Shown here: positions 19,913 through 29,184 of the stretch, one piece after another
Layout: the number at the start of each line of letters is the position of its first letter
Numbering within the stretch: position 1 is the first letter of the stretch
From: Qipengyuania sp. YIM B01966
GTDB taxonomy: Bacteria > Pseudomonadota > Alphaproteobacteria > Sphingomonadales > Sphingomonadaceae
DNA length: 64,000 nucleotides
Direction of reading: 5' to 3'
NCBI RefSeq assembly: GCF_016461955.1
Contig: NZ_JADMNM010000002.1
Coordinates: 248,001-312,000 of the forward strand
Translations under genes and position numbers: made by a program
The notes under the pieces: model-generated
What the model was told of the DNA's origin: nothing
Database searches by the model: none
What the model saw: the letters and a program-made list of their open reading frames with translations, nothing else

Positions 19913-19948
19913 GGCTGAGGAAATTAGCAGCACTCACGTCAATTTCAA

Positions 19949-19979
19949 ATAATAAGCACTTTGCGGCGTGACATTGCAA
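19949..19979 (-). promoter_or_regulatory. Possible promoter of the HEPN-like gene
   Basis: Read on the minus strand, TTGCAA (19979-19974) and TATTAT (19954-19949) are separated by 19 bases, slightly wide for a sigma-70 type promoter. They lie 37-67 bases before the ATG in an AT-rich patch that contrasts with the rest of the window. The call rests on sequence likeness only. Confidence 0.3.
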
Positions 19980-20032
19980 AGAGTTGAGACCGACCTTCAA
20001 TGACAAAGGTTGGGTAAGCTTGCTATGATGTG

Positions 20033-20156
20033 GCGTGGCTAATCGCCGCCACGCGCCGCTCCGCGTTTGCTGGCGCAAACGCTCCGTCCGTCACGTGACG
20101 TCGATCCTCACGGCTACGCGCCGAGGTCGGCCGATACTCCCGCTGGCCGTTGGCCA
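20033..20156. repeat. Palindrome cluster in the gap before the lepA 3' end
   Basis: Four inverted repeats lie in about 125 bases without a gene. They are GCGTGGC/GCCACGC (20033-20039, 20048-20054), GCGTTTGC/GCAAACGC with a 4-base loop (20063-20070, 20075-20082), the 12-base palindrome CGTCACGTGACG (20089-20100), and TGGCC/GGCCA (20144-20148, 20152-20156). No ORF with a credible start covers them. The cluster separates the low-GC accessory genes from lepA and could be a terminator array, a transposon scar or a structured RNA. Confidence 0.5.
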
Positions 20157-20209
20157 CCGGCTTCTAAGCTGCGGTTGCTGCGCAATCCTCGCTTAGGCGC
20201 CTGCGGTCG

Positions 20210-22018
20210 TCATTCCTCCCCCATCCTTAGCGCCGCAATAAACGCCTCCTGCGGGATGCTCACATTGCCATACTCCCGCATCCGGGCCTTGCCCTTCTTC
20301 TGCTTTTCCAGCAGCTTCTTCTTGCGCGTGATGTCCCCGCCATAGCACTTCGCGGTCACGTCCTTCCTCAGCGCGGCGATGGTTTCGCGGGCGATCACCT
20401 TGCCGCCGATCGCGGCCTGGATCGGGATCTTGAACAGGTGGCGGGGGATGAGGTCCTTCAGCCGCTCGCACATTCCGCGCCCGCGCGCTTCGGCGACGCT
20501 GCGGTGGACGATCAGGCTCAGCGCATCGACCGGCTCGTTATTGACCAGGATGCTCATCTTGACGAGGTCGCCCTCGCGCAGGCCGATCTGCTCGTAATCG
20601 AAGCTGGCATAGCCGCGGCTGATCGATTTCAGCCGGTCGTAGAAATCGAACACCACCTCGTTCAGCGGCAATTCGTAGCTCACCTGCGCGCGCCCGCCGA
20701 CATAGGTGAGGTCGGTCTGGATGCCGCGCCGGTCCTGGCACAGCTTGAGGATCGGGCCGAGATATTCGTCGGGGGTGTAGATCACCGCCTTGATCCACGG
20801 CTCCTCGATCGTCTCGATCCGGCTGGGATCGGGGTAATCGGCCGGGTTGTGCAGCAGCAGCTCGCCCGCCGGGTCGGTGCGGCTGGCGCGCAGCTGGATG
20901 CGATAGACCACGCTCGGCGCGGTGGTGATGAGGTCGAGATCATATTCGCGGGTGAGGCGTTCCTGGATGATCTCGAGGTGCAGCAGGCCAAGGAAACCGC
21001 AGCGGAAGCCGAAGCCCAATGCGGCGCTGGATTCCATCTCGAAGCTGAAGCTGGCATCGTTGAGCCGCAGCTTGGCGATGCTTTCGCGTAGTTTCTCGAA
21101 ATCGGCGGCGTCGACCGGGAACAGGCCGCAGAACACCACCGGCTGCACCTCCTTGTAGCCGGGCAGCGGGTCGGCCGCCCCGCCCTTCACCGTGGTGATG
21201 GTGTCGCCGACGCGGGCCTGTTCGACCTCCTTGATCTGCGCGGTGATGAAGCCGATCTCGCCGGGGCCGAGTTCGGGCAGCTCGATGCGCTTGGGGGTGA
21301 AGGCGCCGACGCGGTCGATCAGATGCTGGGTGCCGCCCTGCATGAAGCGGACCGGCAGGCCCTTGGTGATGACCCCGTCGATCACCCGCACCAGGATGAC
21401 GACGCCGAGATAGGGGTCGTACCAGCTGTCGACGAGGCTCGCCTTGAGCGGTGCGTCGCGCGTGCCGGTGGGGGGCGGGATGCGGGCGACGACGGCTTCG
21501 AGCACGTCCTCGATGCCGATGCCCGATTTGGCGCTGGTGAGGACGGCGTTGCTGGCGTCGAGGCCGATGACCTCCTCGATCTCGGCGCGGACCTTGTCGG
21601 GCTCGGCGGCGGGGAGGTCGATCTTGTTGATGACGGGGACGATTTCGTGGTCGTGCTCGATCGATTGATAGACATTGGCGAGCGTCTGCGCCTCGACCCC
21701 TTGCGCGGCATCGACCACCAAGAGCGCGCCCTCGCACGCGGCGAGGCTGCGGCTGACCTCATAGGCGAAATCGACATGGCCGGGCGTGTCCATCAGGTTG
21801 AGCTGATAGGTGTGGCCGTCCTTCGCGGTGTAGCTGAGGCGCACGGTCTGGGCCTTGATGGTGATCCCGCGCTCGCGCTCAATGTCCATGTTATCAAGGA
21901 CTTGCTCGCTCATCTCGCGGTCGGTCAGGCCGCCGGTGAACTGGATCAGCCGGTCCGCCAGCGTGCTCTTGCCATGGTCGATATGCGCGATGATCGAAAA
22001 ATTACGAATAAACCTCAT
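20210..22018 (-). CDS. lepA: Elongation factor 4 (LepA)
   Basis: A 602-residue translational GTPase that back-translocates or remodels stalled ribosomes. G motifs seen are AHIDHGKST (G1), RERGITI (G2), DTPGHVDF (G3) and NKIDLP (G4). The LepA-specific C-terminal domain ends in [28 protein letters not shown]-like sequence, which marks LepA rather than EF-G. It is full length. The next gene upstream, in the same direction, is the GGDEF-EAL gene. Confidence 0.97.
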   Translation of the reverse strand: MRFIRNFSIIAHIDHGKSTLADRLIQFTGGLTDREMSEQVLDNMDIERERGITIKAQTVRLSYTAKDGHTYQLNLMDTPGHVDFAYEVSRSLAACEGALLVVDAAQGVEAQTLANVYQSIEHDHEIVPVINKIDLPAAEPDKVRAEIEEVIGLDASNAVLTSAKSGIGIEDVLEAVVARIPPPTGTRDAPLKASLVDSWYDPYLGVVILVRVIDGVITKGLPVRFMQGGTQHLIDRVGAFTPKRIELPELGPGEIGFITAQIKEVEQARVGDTITTVKGGAADPLPGYKEVQPVVFCGLFPVDAADFEKLRESIAKLRLNDASFSFEMESSAALGFGFRCGFLGLLHLEIIQERLTREYDLDLITTAPSVVYRIQLRASRTDPAGELLLHNPADYPDPSRIETIEEPWIKAVIYTPDEYLGPILKLCQDRRGIQTDLTYVGGRAQVSYELPLNEVVFDFYDRLKSISRGYASFDYEQIGLREGDLVKMSILVNNEPVDALSLIVHRSVAEARGRGMCERLKDLIPRHLFKIPIQAAIGGKVIARETIAALRKDVTAKCYGGDITRKKKLLEKQKKGKARMREYGNVSIPQEAFIAALRMGEE

Positions 22019-22039
22019 CCCCCGCCCTTACCCGCCCAA

Positions 22040-22058
22040 CCCCGCTCTGTCAGCGGGG
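22040..22058 (-). terminator. Hairpin after the GGDEF-EAL gene
   Basis: CCCCGCT (22040-22046) and AGCGGGG (22052-22058) form a 7-bp stem with a 5-base loop, 12 bases after the stop of the GGDEF-EAL gene and just before the lepA start. On the minus strand it is followed by TTGG rather than a T run, so termination would be weak. Confidence 0.4.
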
Positions 22059-22069
22059 GAACGGCGGAT

Positions 22070-24748
22070 TCAGGCCGACTTCAACAGCGGCGGGGGATCG
22101 TTTCGGTGGTCCGCCGAGATCACGCTGATCGCGCTGCTCTCGTCCCGGCGTAACGGGGTCGCGAATTCGACGCCCATCTTGTCGCCGCAGCTCCAGCGAG
22201 CAGTTGCGGTCACGACCTGTGTTTCAGACAGGGCGATGTTGAAAATCTCGCCCGCAGGAACATTCCACAAGCCTTCGATCTGAGCGCCGGTAATCGACAA
22301 ATTGCGCAGGGTCGCATGGTAGTAATGGCCGGAGTGTTCGATCACCACCTTGCGCAGCAGCGTCTGGCGTGCTGCGCGGGCGGATTTTGGACCGTGCGCA
22401 TAAGCGCGCAAGCCGGCGGCGAGGCGCGACAATGCTTCGGTGCGGCTCAAAGGCTGCGAATAGATGTAACCTTGGATATGGCTGCACCCGAAACGGCGCA
22501 CTAGGTCAAGCTCGTCAAACGTCTCGACCCCTTCCGCCGTCGTATCCATACCCAGCGCTGCCGCGAGGCTGGTGATTGAGGCAATGATTGCGCCGTTGCG
22601 ACTGCCTGGCTGAGTCGCCCCCCGAACAAAGCTCTGATCGATCTTGATCTTGTCGAACGGTGCGGTTTTCAGATAGCCCAGCGAGGAATAGCCGGTTCCG
22701 AAATCATCAAGCGCCAGACGGACCCCGATCTGCTTGAGCGAAGCGAACATGCGGTCCGTGCCACTGTCATCATTGAGAAATACGCTTTCGGTGATTTCCA
22801 GCTCCAGCCGGGAAGCCTCAACGCCGGACTGAGCCAGCGCACTAGTGATGATCGAGGGGAGCTGCGGGTTAGCGAATTGCAGCGGCGATACGTTGATCGC
22901 ACACCGCACCTCGCGCGGCCATTGGGCAAGGTCATCGCACGCTTTTCGAATGGCCCACTCGCCAATGATATTGATGAGCCCAGTATCCTCGGCAATCGGG
23001 ATGAATTTCGCCGGCGACAACGCGCCGCGCTGAGGGTGATTCCAGCGCAGCAGCGCCTCGAACCCGCTGATCACCTCGCTGTGCGCATGAACCACCGGCT
23101 GATAATACAGCTCCAGATTGCCGTTGACGATGGCGTCGCGCAGATCCTGCTCAAGCCGGCTGCGTTCCTCCGCAGCCGCGTGCAGGTTGCTCGAATAGAA
23201 GTGATGCCGGCCCCGCCCGCCATCCTTTGCCGCATACAGCGCCAGATCGGCGTTACGAACTAGTTGGCCGGCAATGTGCGCATCGGACGGTGCGCTGGCG
23301 ATGCCGACCGAGGCGCCGATGACGACCCGCTGCCCGTCGATCGAATAGGGTTCCGACAACGAGTGGATGATCTCGCGCGCCAGGTGTTCAAGTGGCTCCA
23401 GCGCTGATCTGCCCGCGACAATGACCTGAAACTCGTCGCCGCCAAGCCGCCCCACCTGCCCCAGCTCCCCAACCGCGCGCTCAAGCCTCTGTGCGACTTG
23501 CTGCAATAGCGCGTCGCCGGCTGGATGCCCCAGCGTGTCGTTGACGTTCTTGAACCGGTCGAGATCAAGCAGCATCACGCTGCACGCACGATGCTGTTCA
23601 AGCGGCGCGGACAGGATTTTCTCGAGCGTCTCGGCCATTTGCGCCCGGTTGGCGAGACCGGTAAGCGAATCGAACTGCGCAAGCCTGGCCGCCTGCTGCT
23701 CCGAACGGCGTTTTTCCGTCAGGTCTGACCCGGCGCCGCGAAATCCGCAAAAATTGCCGAAATTATCATAGACCGGGCGGCCGCTCACCGACCACCAACG
23801 TTCTTCCGCCGGCGTCGCGGCGCGCACGGCAATGTCGGAAAAGGCCGAACGTGCGGTCAGGTGGAAAGCGATCGTGCGCCCGCCTTCGCGATCTTCTTCT
23901 TCGGGCATGAACAGTTCGCGGAAGGCCCGACCCATCAATTGCTCGACTGGCTGATCAAGCGCACCCGCTACCGAAGGCGAGAGGTAGCTAAGATTACCCC
24001 GACGGTCGGTTTCCCAGAACCACCCCTGACCCATGTCCTCATATTCGCGCAGGATTCCCTCCGCGCGGTACCGGATGCGTTCCCGCGCATGCAGGTGCCT
24101 GTCCTCCTCTCGCTGGAGCAGCACTTGTCGCCTTGCGACCAGCCCGACCACTACGCACAATGCGGCGACCGCCGCGATCGAGTGCGTACTGCCCTCGGCA
24201 ATCGCGCCCGCTATCCAGGGGCCGGCCGCGACGGCGATCAATGGACGAGGCCGTCCCCTGAGCATGCTCATCCCGACACCATTCATGCTGAGCAGCGATG
24301 CCGCGCCCCATTGCCATGGCAGGACATCGGCAAACACCCATTGGCCCAGCGCATACCCCATCAACATCGGCGGCAGGACGACGTTCAGCGCGATCAGCAA
24401 GACCGTCTTCCATGATGGACTTCGCGCATCATTCGTCGGCCTGCGCACAAGTGCACCTATACCCACGAGAACGATCGCAAGAGCGATCGGCAGCGCTGCG
24501 GCCAGCGGAGGAAAAGACCAGGCCACCAGCGTGTTGCCGAGCAGCACCGCGGTGTAAACGGCGATCATCCAGCGCCAGTGCGCCGGAACGCCGACCGCAC
24601 TTGGCCGCCTCATCGGGTCGAGCTTGCGGTAACGCGTGGCGACATTGCGACGGGATTGCTCACGCGGTTGCTCGGCCGCACCCGCTGCGGCCGGATTGCG
24701 CGACGGCAGACCGCTCTGCGAGCCGCTGATATCCTGCATCCGCCTCAT
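22070..24748 (-). CDS. Membrane PAS-GGDEF-EAL-PilZ cyclic di-GMP protein
   Basis: An 892-residue signalling protein. About six hydrophobic segments lie at residues ~58-205, a PAS domain at ~235-345 (DMGQGWFWETDRRGNLSYLS), GGDEF at 436-440 and EAL at 564-566. DDFGTG at 681-686 completes the EAL catalytic set. A C-terminal PilZ-like domain at ~790-870 has RNLSITGAQIEG. Both catalytic cores look intact, so it could make and break c-di-GMP. No RxxD inhibitory site stands five residues before GGDEF. The PilZ end suggests product sensing on the same chain. A second ATG three codons in (24739) is possible. It is divergent from the FNR gene. Confidence 0.88.
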   Translation of the reverse strand: MRRMQDISGSQSGLPSRNPAAAGAAEQPREQSRRNVATRYRKLDPMRRPSAVGVPAHWRWMIAVYTAVLLGNTLVAWSFPPLAAALPIALAIVLVGIGALVRRPTNDARSPSWKTVLLIALNVVLPPMLMGYALGQWVFADVLPWQWGAASLLSMNGVGMSMLRGRPRPLIAVAAGPWIAGAIAEGSTHSIAAVAALCVVVGLVARRQVLLQREEDRHLHARERIRYRAEGILREYEDMGQGWFWETDRRGNLSYLSPSVAGALDQPVEQLMGRAFRELFMPEEEDREGGRTIAFHLTARSAFSDIAVRAATPAEERWWSVSGRPVYDNFGNFCGFRGAGSDLTEKRRSEQQAARLAQFDSLTGLANRAQMAETLEKILSAPLEQHRACSVMLLDLDRFKNVNDTLGHPAGDALLQQVAQRLERAVGELGQVGRLGGDEFQVIVAGRSALEPLEHLAREIIHSLSEPYSIDGQRVVIGASVGIASAPSDAHIAGQLVRNADLALYAAKDGGRGRHHFYSSNLHAAAEERSRLEQDLRDAIVNGNLELYYQPVVHAHSEVISGFEALLRWNHPQRGALSPAKFIPIAEDTGLINIIGEWAIRKACDDLAQWPREVRCAINVSPLQFANPQLPSIITSALAQSGVEASRLELEITESVFLNDDSGTDRMFASLKQIGVRLALDDFGTGYSSLGYLKTAPFDKIKIDQSFVRGATQPGSRNGAIIASITSLAAALGMDTTAEGVETFDELDLVRRFGCSHIQGYIYSQPLSRTEALSRLAAGLRAYAHGPKSARAARQTLLRKVVIEHSGHYYHATLRNLSITGAQIEGLWNVPAGEIFNIALSETQVVTATARWSCGDKMGVEFATPLRRDESSAISVISADHRNDPPPLLKSA

Positions 24749-24868
24749 GAAAGCCCTATGCCGCCAAGCGATTATGGAACGGTTAAAGCGGGTCGTTCAG
24801 CGGGGACCAGACGGGCGCCTTGTCACGCGCCGTGGCAGGGTGCATCGTGCACGATGGGAGAGACCGGA

Positions 24869-26179
24869 ATGCTCCATATTGCCATCGTGGGTTCGGGCCC
24901 GGCAGGATATTACACGGCCGAGGCGGCGCAGAAAAAATGGGGTGAGGATGTGCGGGTCGATATTTTCGACGCGCTGCCTGTCCCGTACGGCCTGATCCGC
25001 ACCGGCGTGGCGCCCGATCATCAGTCGATCAAGGCCGTTGCGGGCCGGTACGAGAAGACCGCTTTGAGCGAGAATGTCCGGTTCGTGGGGAATGTGCGCA
25101 TCGGGGAGGATGTCGAGATCACCGACCTTGCCGCGCTGTATCATGCGGTGATCCTTGCCACGGGCGCACCAAGCGATCGCCCGCTTGACCTGCCGGGCGA
25201 GCAGCTTGGCAACATCTTCGGCAGCGCGGCATTCGTCGGGTGGTACAATGGACACCCGCAATACGCCGAGCTCTACCCCAACCTGTCGGGTCGGCACGCA
25301 GTGGTGATCGGCATGGGCAATGTCGCGCTCGACGTGTGCCGGATACTCGCCAAGACCGAGCGCGAATTCGCGGGCTCGGACATCGTTGGCCATGCGCTCG
25401 AAACGCTCGCGCGTTCGCGGATCGAGCGGATAACCATTCTCGGCCGGCGCGGCCCGCACCAGATCGCCATGACCCCCAAGGAGCTTGGCGAACTTGGCCA
25501 CCTGTCGCGCGCGCGGCCGCAAGTCGATCCTGACGATCTTCCCCCTGTCGATGACGATGCGATCCTCGAACCGGGTCTGCGTAAATCGGTCACCCTGTTG
25601 CGACAATATGCTGAGGGCGTAGCCGATCCGGCCAAACCGCTGACGATTGAATTCGACCTGTTCGCCAGCCCTTCGAAGTTTGTAGGCGAAGGCAGCGTTT
25701 CGGCGGTTGAGGTGGAGCGCACCTTTGTCGAAAATGGTCGCGCACAGAACACTGGCGAGACCTATCAGGTTCCTGCTGATCTTGTGGTCAGTTGCATTGG
25801 CTATCAGACCAACCCGATTGCTGGAGTGCCGTTCGATACCCGCGCTGGGCGCTTCGCCAATGATCGCGGCCGTATCCTGCCGGGGCTGTACGCCGTTGGG
25901 TGGGCGGCACGGGGGCCGAGCGGAACGATCGGCACCAATCGGCCGGACGGTTTTGCCATTATCGACCGGATCGAGGAGGATTTTGCATCGGGTGTGATCT
26001 CGGCCGGACAGCGCGACGGGCGCGCCGGTTTCGACCGTCTGGCGACCGAGCGCGAGCTGGACATCATCACCTTCCGCCACTGGAAGAAAATCGAGGAAGC
26101 CGAGACCGCCGCGGCCCGCTCAGGTGCCCCGCGCGAGAAGTTCGTCGATATCGCCGAGATGATCCGGGCCGCGCGATAA
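24869..26179 (+). CDS. Ferredoxin--NADP+ reductase, adrenodoxin-reductase type
   Basis: A 436-residue FAD enzyme moving electrons between NADPH and ferredoxin. The FAD fold GSGPAGYYTAEAA is at the N terminus. PVPYGLIRTGVAPDH is the family signature. The NADPH fold GMGNVALDVCRIL and the C-terminal GWAARGPSGTIGTNRPDG segment, which closes over FAD, are also present. This is the FprA/adrenodoxin reductase group, not the plant-type FNR. GGGAGA at 24856-24861 fits the ATG at 24869; an ATG at 24854 is less well supported. It is convergent with dnaN, 8 bases away. Confidence 0.9.
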   Translation: MLHIAIVGSGPAGYYTAEAAQKKWGEDVRVDIFDALPVPYGLIRTGVAPDHQSIKAVAGRYEKTALSENVRFVGNVRIGEDVEITDLAALYHAVILATGAPSDRPLDLPGEQLGNIFGSAAFVGWYNGHPQYAELYPNLSGRHAVVIGMGNVALDVCRILAKTEREFAGSDIVGHALETLARSRIERITILGRRGPHQIAMTPKELGELGHLSRARPQVDPDDLPPVDDDAILEPGLRKSVTLLRQYAEGVADPAKPLTIEFDLFASPSKFVGEGSVSAVEVERTFVENGRAQNTGETYQVPADLVVSCIGYQTNPIAGVPFDTRAGRFANDRGRILPGLYAVGWAARGPSGTIGTNRPDGFAIIDRIEEDFASGVISAGQRDGRAGFDRLATERELDIITFRHWKKIEEAETAAARSGAPREKFVDIAEMIRAAR

Positions 26180-26187
26180 GGGCCAGG

Positions 26188-27315
26188 CTACACCCGCATC
26201 GGCATCAGGACATACAGCGCGGCGCTCTTGTCGTCCTGGCGGATCAGCGTGGGCGCGCCGGCATCGGCTAGATGCAATTCGACGGTATCGCCATCAATCT
26301 GGCCGAGGATGTCCTTGAGATAATTGGCGTTAAAGCCAATCTCGAACCCGTCCGAGGCATATTGCGCGGGCAGTTCCTCGGCGGCGGTCCCGTTGTCGGG
26401 GCTCGTCACCGATAGCGTCACGCGGTCCGGCTCCAGCCCCATCTTGACCGCGCGGGTCTTCTCCGTGGCGATCGTCGCAACGCGGTCAACGCCTTCGTAG
26501 AAGCTGCGCGGGTCGAGCTTCAGCAGCTTGTCGTTGCCGGTGGGGATTACGCGGCTGTAATCGGGGAACGTGCCGTCAATCAGCTTGCTGGTCAGCACCA
26601 CGCCGCCTTCGCCGCCCAGTGTAAAGCGGATTTTGCTGGCCGACAGATCGACTTGCACATTACCGTCCAGCGACTCTTCGAGCAGCTTGCGCAATTCGGC
26701 CACCGCCTTGCGCGGCACAATTACGTCGGGCATCCCCTCGGCACCCTCGGGCCGCGGCAGGGTGAAGCGGGCAAGCCGGTGGCCATCGGTGGCGGCAGCC
26801 TTCAATACAGGGCGATCTTCATCCGATACGTGCAGGAAGATGCCGTTCAGATAATACCGTGTCTCTTCGGTCGAGATCGCGAAACGGGTGCGGTCGATCA
26901 GTTCCGCCAGTAGCTTGGCCGGGATTTCGAAGCTGGTGGGCAGGTCGCCCTCGACAATTACCGGGAAATCGTCGCGCGGCAGGGTCGGCAGCGAGAACCG
27001 GCTGCGGCCGGCCTTCACCGCCATGCGGTTTTCTGCCGTTTCGAGGCTCACCTGGCTGCCTTCGGGCAGCTTGCGGGCGATATCGAACAGCAAATGCGCC
27101 GATACCGTCACCGCGCCCGGCTGATCGACCGAGGCGGCAGCCATGTTTTCCACCACCTGAAGGTCGAGGTCGGTCGCCATCACCCGCAGCATCCCGCCAT
27201 CCACCGCTTCGATCAGCACGTTGGAGAGGATCGGGATGGTATTGCGCCGTTCCACCACGGATTGCACGTGCGAGAGGCACCGCAGCAGCGTTGCGCGTTC
27301 AATCGTTGCCTTCAT
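26188..27315 (-). CDS. dnaN: DNA polymerase III beta sliding clamp
   Basis: A 375-residue processivity clamp of the replicative polymerase. It begins MKATIERATLLRCLSHVQSVVERRNTIPILSNVLIEA, a classic DnaN start (shown in parts: MKATIERATLL, VVERRNTIPILSNV). It has three repeated clamp domains and ends in the conserved ALYVLMPMRV. It is full length. No dnaA or recF is adjacent and no DnaA-box cluster was seen nearby, so there is no sign of an origin here. Confidence 0.97.
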   Translation of the reverse strand: MKATIERATLLRCLSHVQSVVERRNTIPILSNVLIEAVDGGMLRVMATDLDLQVVENMAAASVDQPGAVTVSAHLLFDIARKLPEGSQVSLETAENRMAVKAGRSRFSLPTLPRDDFPVIVEGDLPTSFEIPAKLLAELIDRTRFAISTEETRYYLNGIFLHVSDEDRPVLKAAATDGHRLARFTLPRPEGAEGMPDVIVPRKAVAELRKLLEESLDGNVQVDLSASKIRFTLGGEGGVVLTSKLIDGTFPDYSRVIPTGNDKLLKLDPRSFYEGVDRVATIATEKTRAVKMGLEPDRVTLSVTSPDNGTAAEELPAQYASDGFEIGFNANYLKDILGQIDGDTVELHLADAGAPTLIRQDDKSAALYVLMPMRV

Positions 27316-27468
27316 CGATCCTCGGCCTTCACCTGTTCCCTTGCCGCGCCGTGCAGGCGGAATCGCCCTTGGCGCGCAAACCCATCGCGAGCATCCTTAG
27401 CGGGGCCGACCGGAGGGGCAAGCACGGCTGCAAAGGGCGTTTCATTCCTTGGGGATAACGCGCGGGCC

Positions 27469-28221
27469 TCAGCCCAGCATCGCCATCCCGCCGTTAACGT
27501 GAAGCACCTGCCCGGTAACATACCCGGCCTCGCGACTGGCGAGATAGGCGGCCGCGGCGCCAATATCCTCGCCCTCGCCCATGCGGCCCATCGGGATCTT
27601 GCTGGCCAGCGCCTCTTTCTGGGCGTCAGGAAGGGCATCGGTCATCGCCGTGCGGATAAAACCGGGTGCGATGCAGTTGACCGTCACGCCCCGGCTGGCG
27701 ATCTCCTGCGCGAGGCTCTTGGACATACCGACGATCCCGGCCTTGGCGGCAGAGTAGTTCATCTGCCCCGGATTGCCCGTGCTGCCGACGATCGAGGTGA
27801 CCGAGATGATCCGCCCGAAACGGGCCTTCATCATCGGCTTGGCGGCCGCGCGCATCAGGCGGAAAGTTGCCTCGAGGTTGATCTGGATCACCTCGGCCCA
27901 TTCCTCATCCTTCATCCGCAAACCGAGATTGTCGCGCGTGATGCCGGCATTGTTCACCAGAATGTCGAGTTGGCCGAACGTGTCGAGTGTCGCTGGAATC
28001 AGTTCCTCGACGCTTTCGGGGCGGGAGAGGTCACAGGTCACCTCGACATGGTCGCCGCCCACCTCGTCGATCAGTTGTTCGCGGAACGCGCGCAGCTTGG
28101 CGCCGTTAGAGCCTGACAGCGCCACCCGCGCACCCTGCGCCGCGAGCGCGCGGGCAATTGCCGAACCGATCCCGCCGCTGGCGCCGGTGACCAGGGCGGT
28201 CATGGCATGAAGGTCGAACAT
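27469..28221 (-). CDS. fabG: 3-oxoacyl-[acyl-carrier-protein] reductase
   Basis: A 250-residue SDR enzyme for the NADPH-dependent reduction step of fatty-acid synthesis. It has TGASGGIG, NNAGITRDNLGLRMKDEEW (typical of FabG), a Ser followed by YSAAKAG, and the VNCIAPGFIRTAMTD loop. The ATG shares its first base with the fabD stop (TGATG), so the pair is translationally coupled. No acpP or fabF follows on this side; the next gene downstream is dnaN after ~150 bases. Confidence 0.95.
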   Translation of the reverse strand: MFDLHAMTALVTGASGGIGSAIARALAAQGARVALSGSNGAKLRAFREQLIDEVGGDHVEVTCDLSRPESVEELIPATLDTFGQLDILVNNAGITRDNLGLRMKDEEWAEVIQINLEATFRLMRAAAKPMMKARFGRIISVTSIVGSTGNPGQMNYSAAKAGIVGMSKSLAQEIASRGVTVNCIAPGFIRTAMTDALPDAQKEALASKIPMGRMGEGEDIGAAAAYLASREAGYVTGQVLHVNGGMAMLG

Positions 28222-29159
28222 CACCCGATCTCCTTCATCAGCGCTTCGATATCGGCCATTGTCATAATGCTATCGGCGCGCGCTTCGCGGTCGATGCGGC
28301 CGATCATCGGACCGACCACCTTGCCGCCCAGTTCGACAAAATGTTCCACCCCCGCCTCGCGCATCGCCAGTACGCTCTCGCGCCAACGCACGCGGCCCGT
28401 GACTTGCTGAACCAGCAAGTCCGCGATCTGAGTTGGCTCGCTGGCCGGTGCGGCGGTGACATTGGCGAACACCGGCAGTCGTGGCGCGCCCGGTGGGGTC
28501 GCGCCAAGCGCCTCGGCCATGCGGTCGGCGGCCGGCTGCATCAGGCTGCAATGAAACGGCGCCGATACCGGTAGCGAGATAGCGCGCTTGATGCCGTGCT
28601 CCTTGGCGAGGCCGATGGCGCGCTCGATCGCGCCGGCATGGCCCGACAGCACGACCTGCGAAGGATCGTTGTCATTGGCGATCTGGCAGACTTCCCCCTC
28701 GGCCGCCGCCTCGGCAAGGCCTTGCGCGCTGGCAAGGTTAGCCCCGAGCAGCGCGCACATCGCGCCTTCGCCCACCGGCACCGCCGCCTGCATCGCCCGC
28801 CCGCGTATTTTGAGCAGCCGCGCCGTGTCGGCCAGCGAGAAGGCGCCTGCCGCGCACAGCGCGCTATATTCGCCCAGCGAGTGCCCGGCGACGAAATCCG
28901 CGCGCTCGGTCAGCACCAGCCCGCCTTCACGCTCGAGCACGCGCAGTACCGCAATCGAGTGGGCCATGATGGCGGGCTGTGCATTCTCGGTCAGCGTCAG
29001 CGCGTCTTCCGGGCCCTCGCGCATGATCCGCGACAGGTTCTGGCCCAGCGCCTCGTCGACCTCCTCGAACACCTCGCGGGCGGCGGTGCTGCTGGCCGCG
29101 AGTTCGCTGCCCATCCCGACTTTCTGACTCCCCTGACCGGGGAACACGAATGCTCTCAT
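28221..29159 (-). CDS. fabD: Malonyl-CoA:ACP transacylase
   Basis: A 312-residue enzyme loading malonate onto acyl carrier protein at the start of fatty-acid synthesis. FVFPGQGSQKVGMG is the N-terminal signature. The nucleophile Ser lies in AGHSLGEYSAL, and the catalytic His in SAPFHCSLM. Length is standard. The ATG at 29159 is the family start. It precedes fabG with a one-base overlap and may be co-transcribed with ldcA, which ends 25 bases upstream. Confidence 0.96.
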   Translation of the reverse strand: MRAFVFPGQGSQKVGMGSELAASSTAAREVFEEVDEALGQNLSRIMREGPEDALTLTENAQPAIMAHSIAVLRVLEREGGLVLTERADFVAGHSLGEYSALCAAGAFSLADTARLLKIRGRAMQAAVPVGEGAMCALLGANLASAQGLAEAAAEGEVCQIANDNDPSQVVLSGHAGAIERAIGLAKEHGIKRAISLPVSAPFHCSLMQPAADRMAEALGATPPGAPRLPVFANVTAAPASEPTQIADLLVQQVTGRVRWRESVLAMREAGVEHFVELGGKVVGPMIGRIDREARADSIMTMADIEALMKEIG

Positions 29160-29184
29160 CGCATCTGTCTCCTTGCCGCGCCGC

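Noticed and set aside
26188-27460. Replication origin beside dnaN
   Set aside because: No dnaA, no DnaA-box cluster and no AT-rich unwinding region seen.
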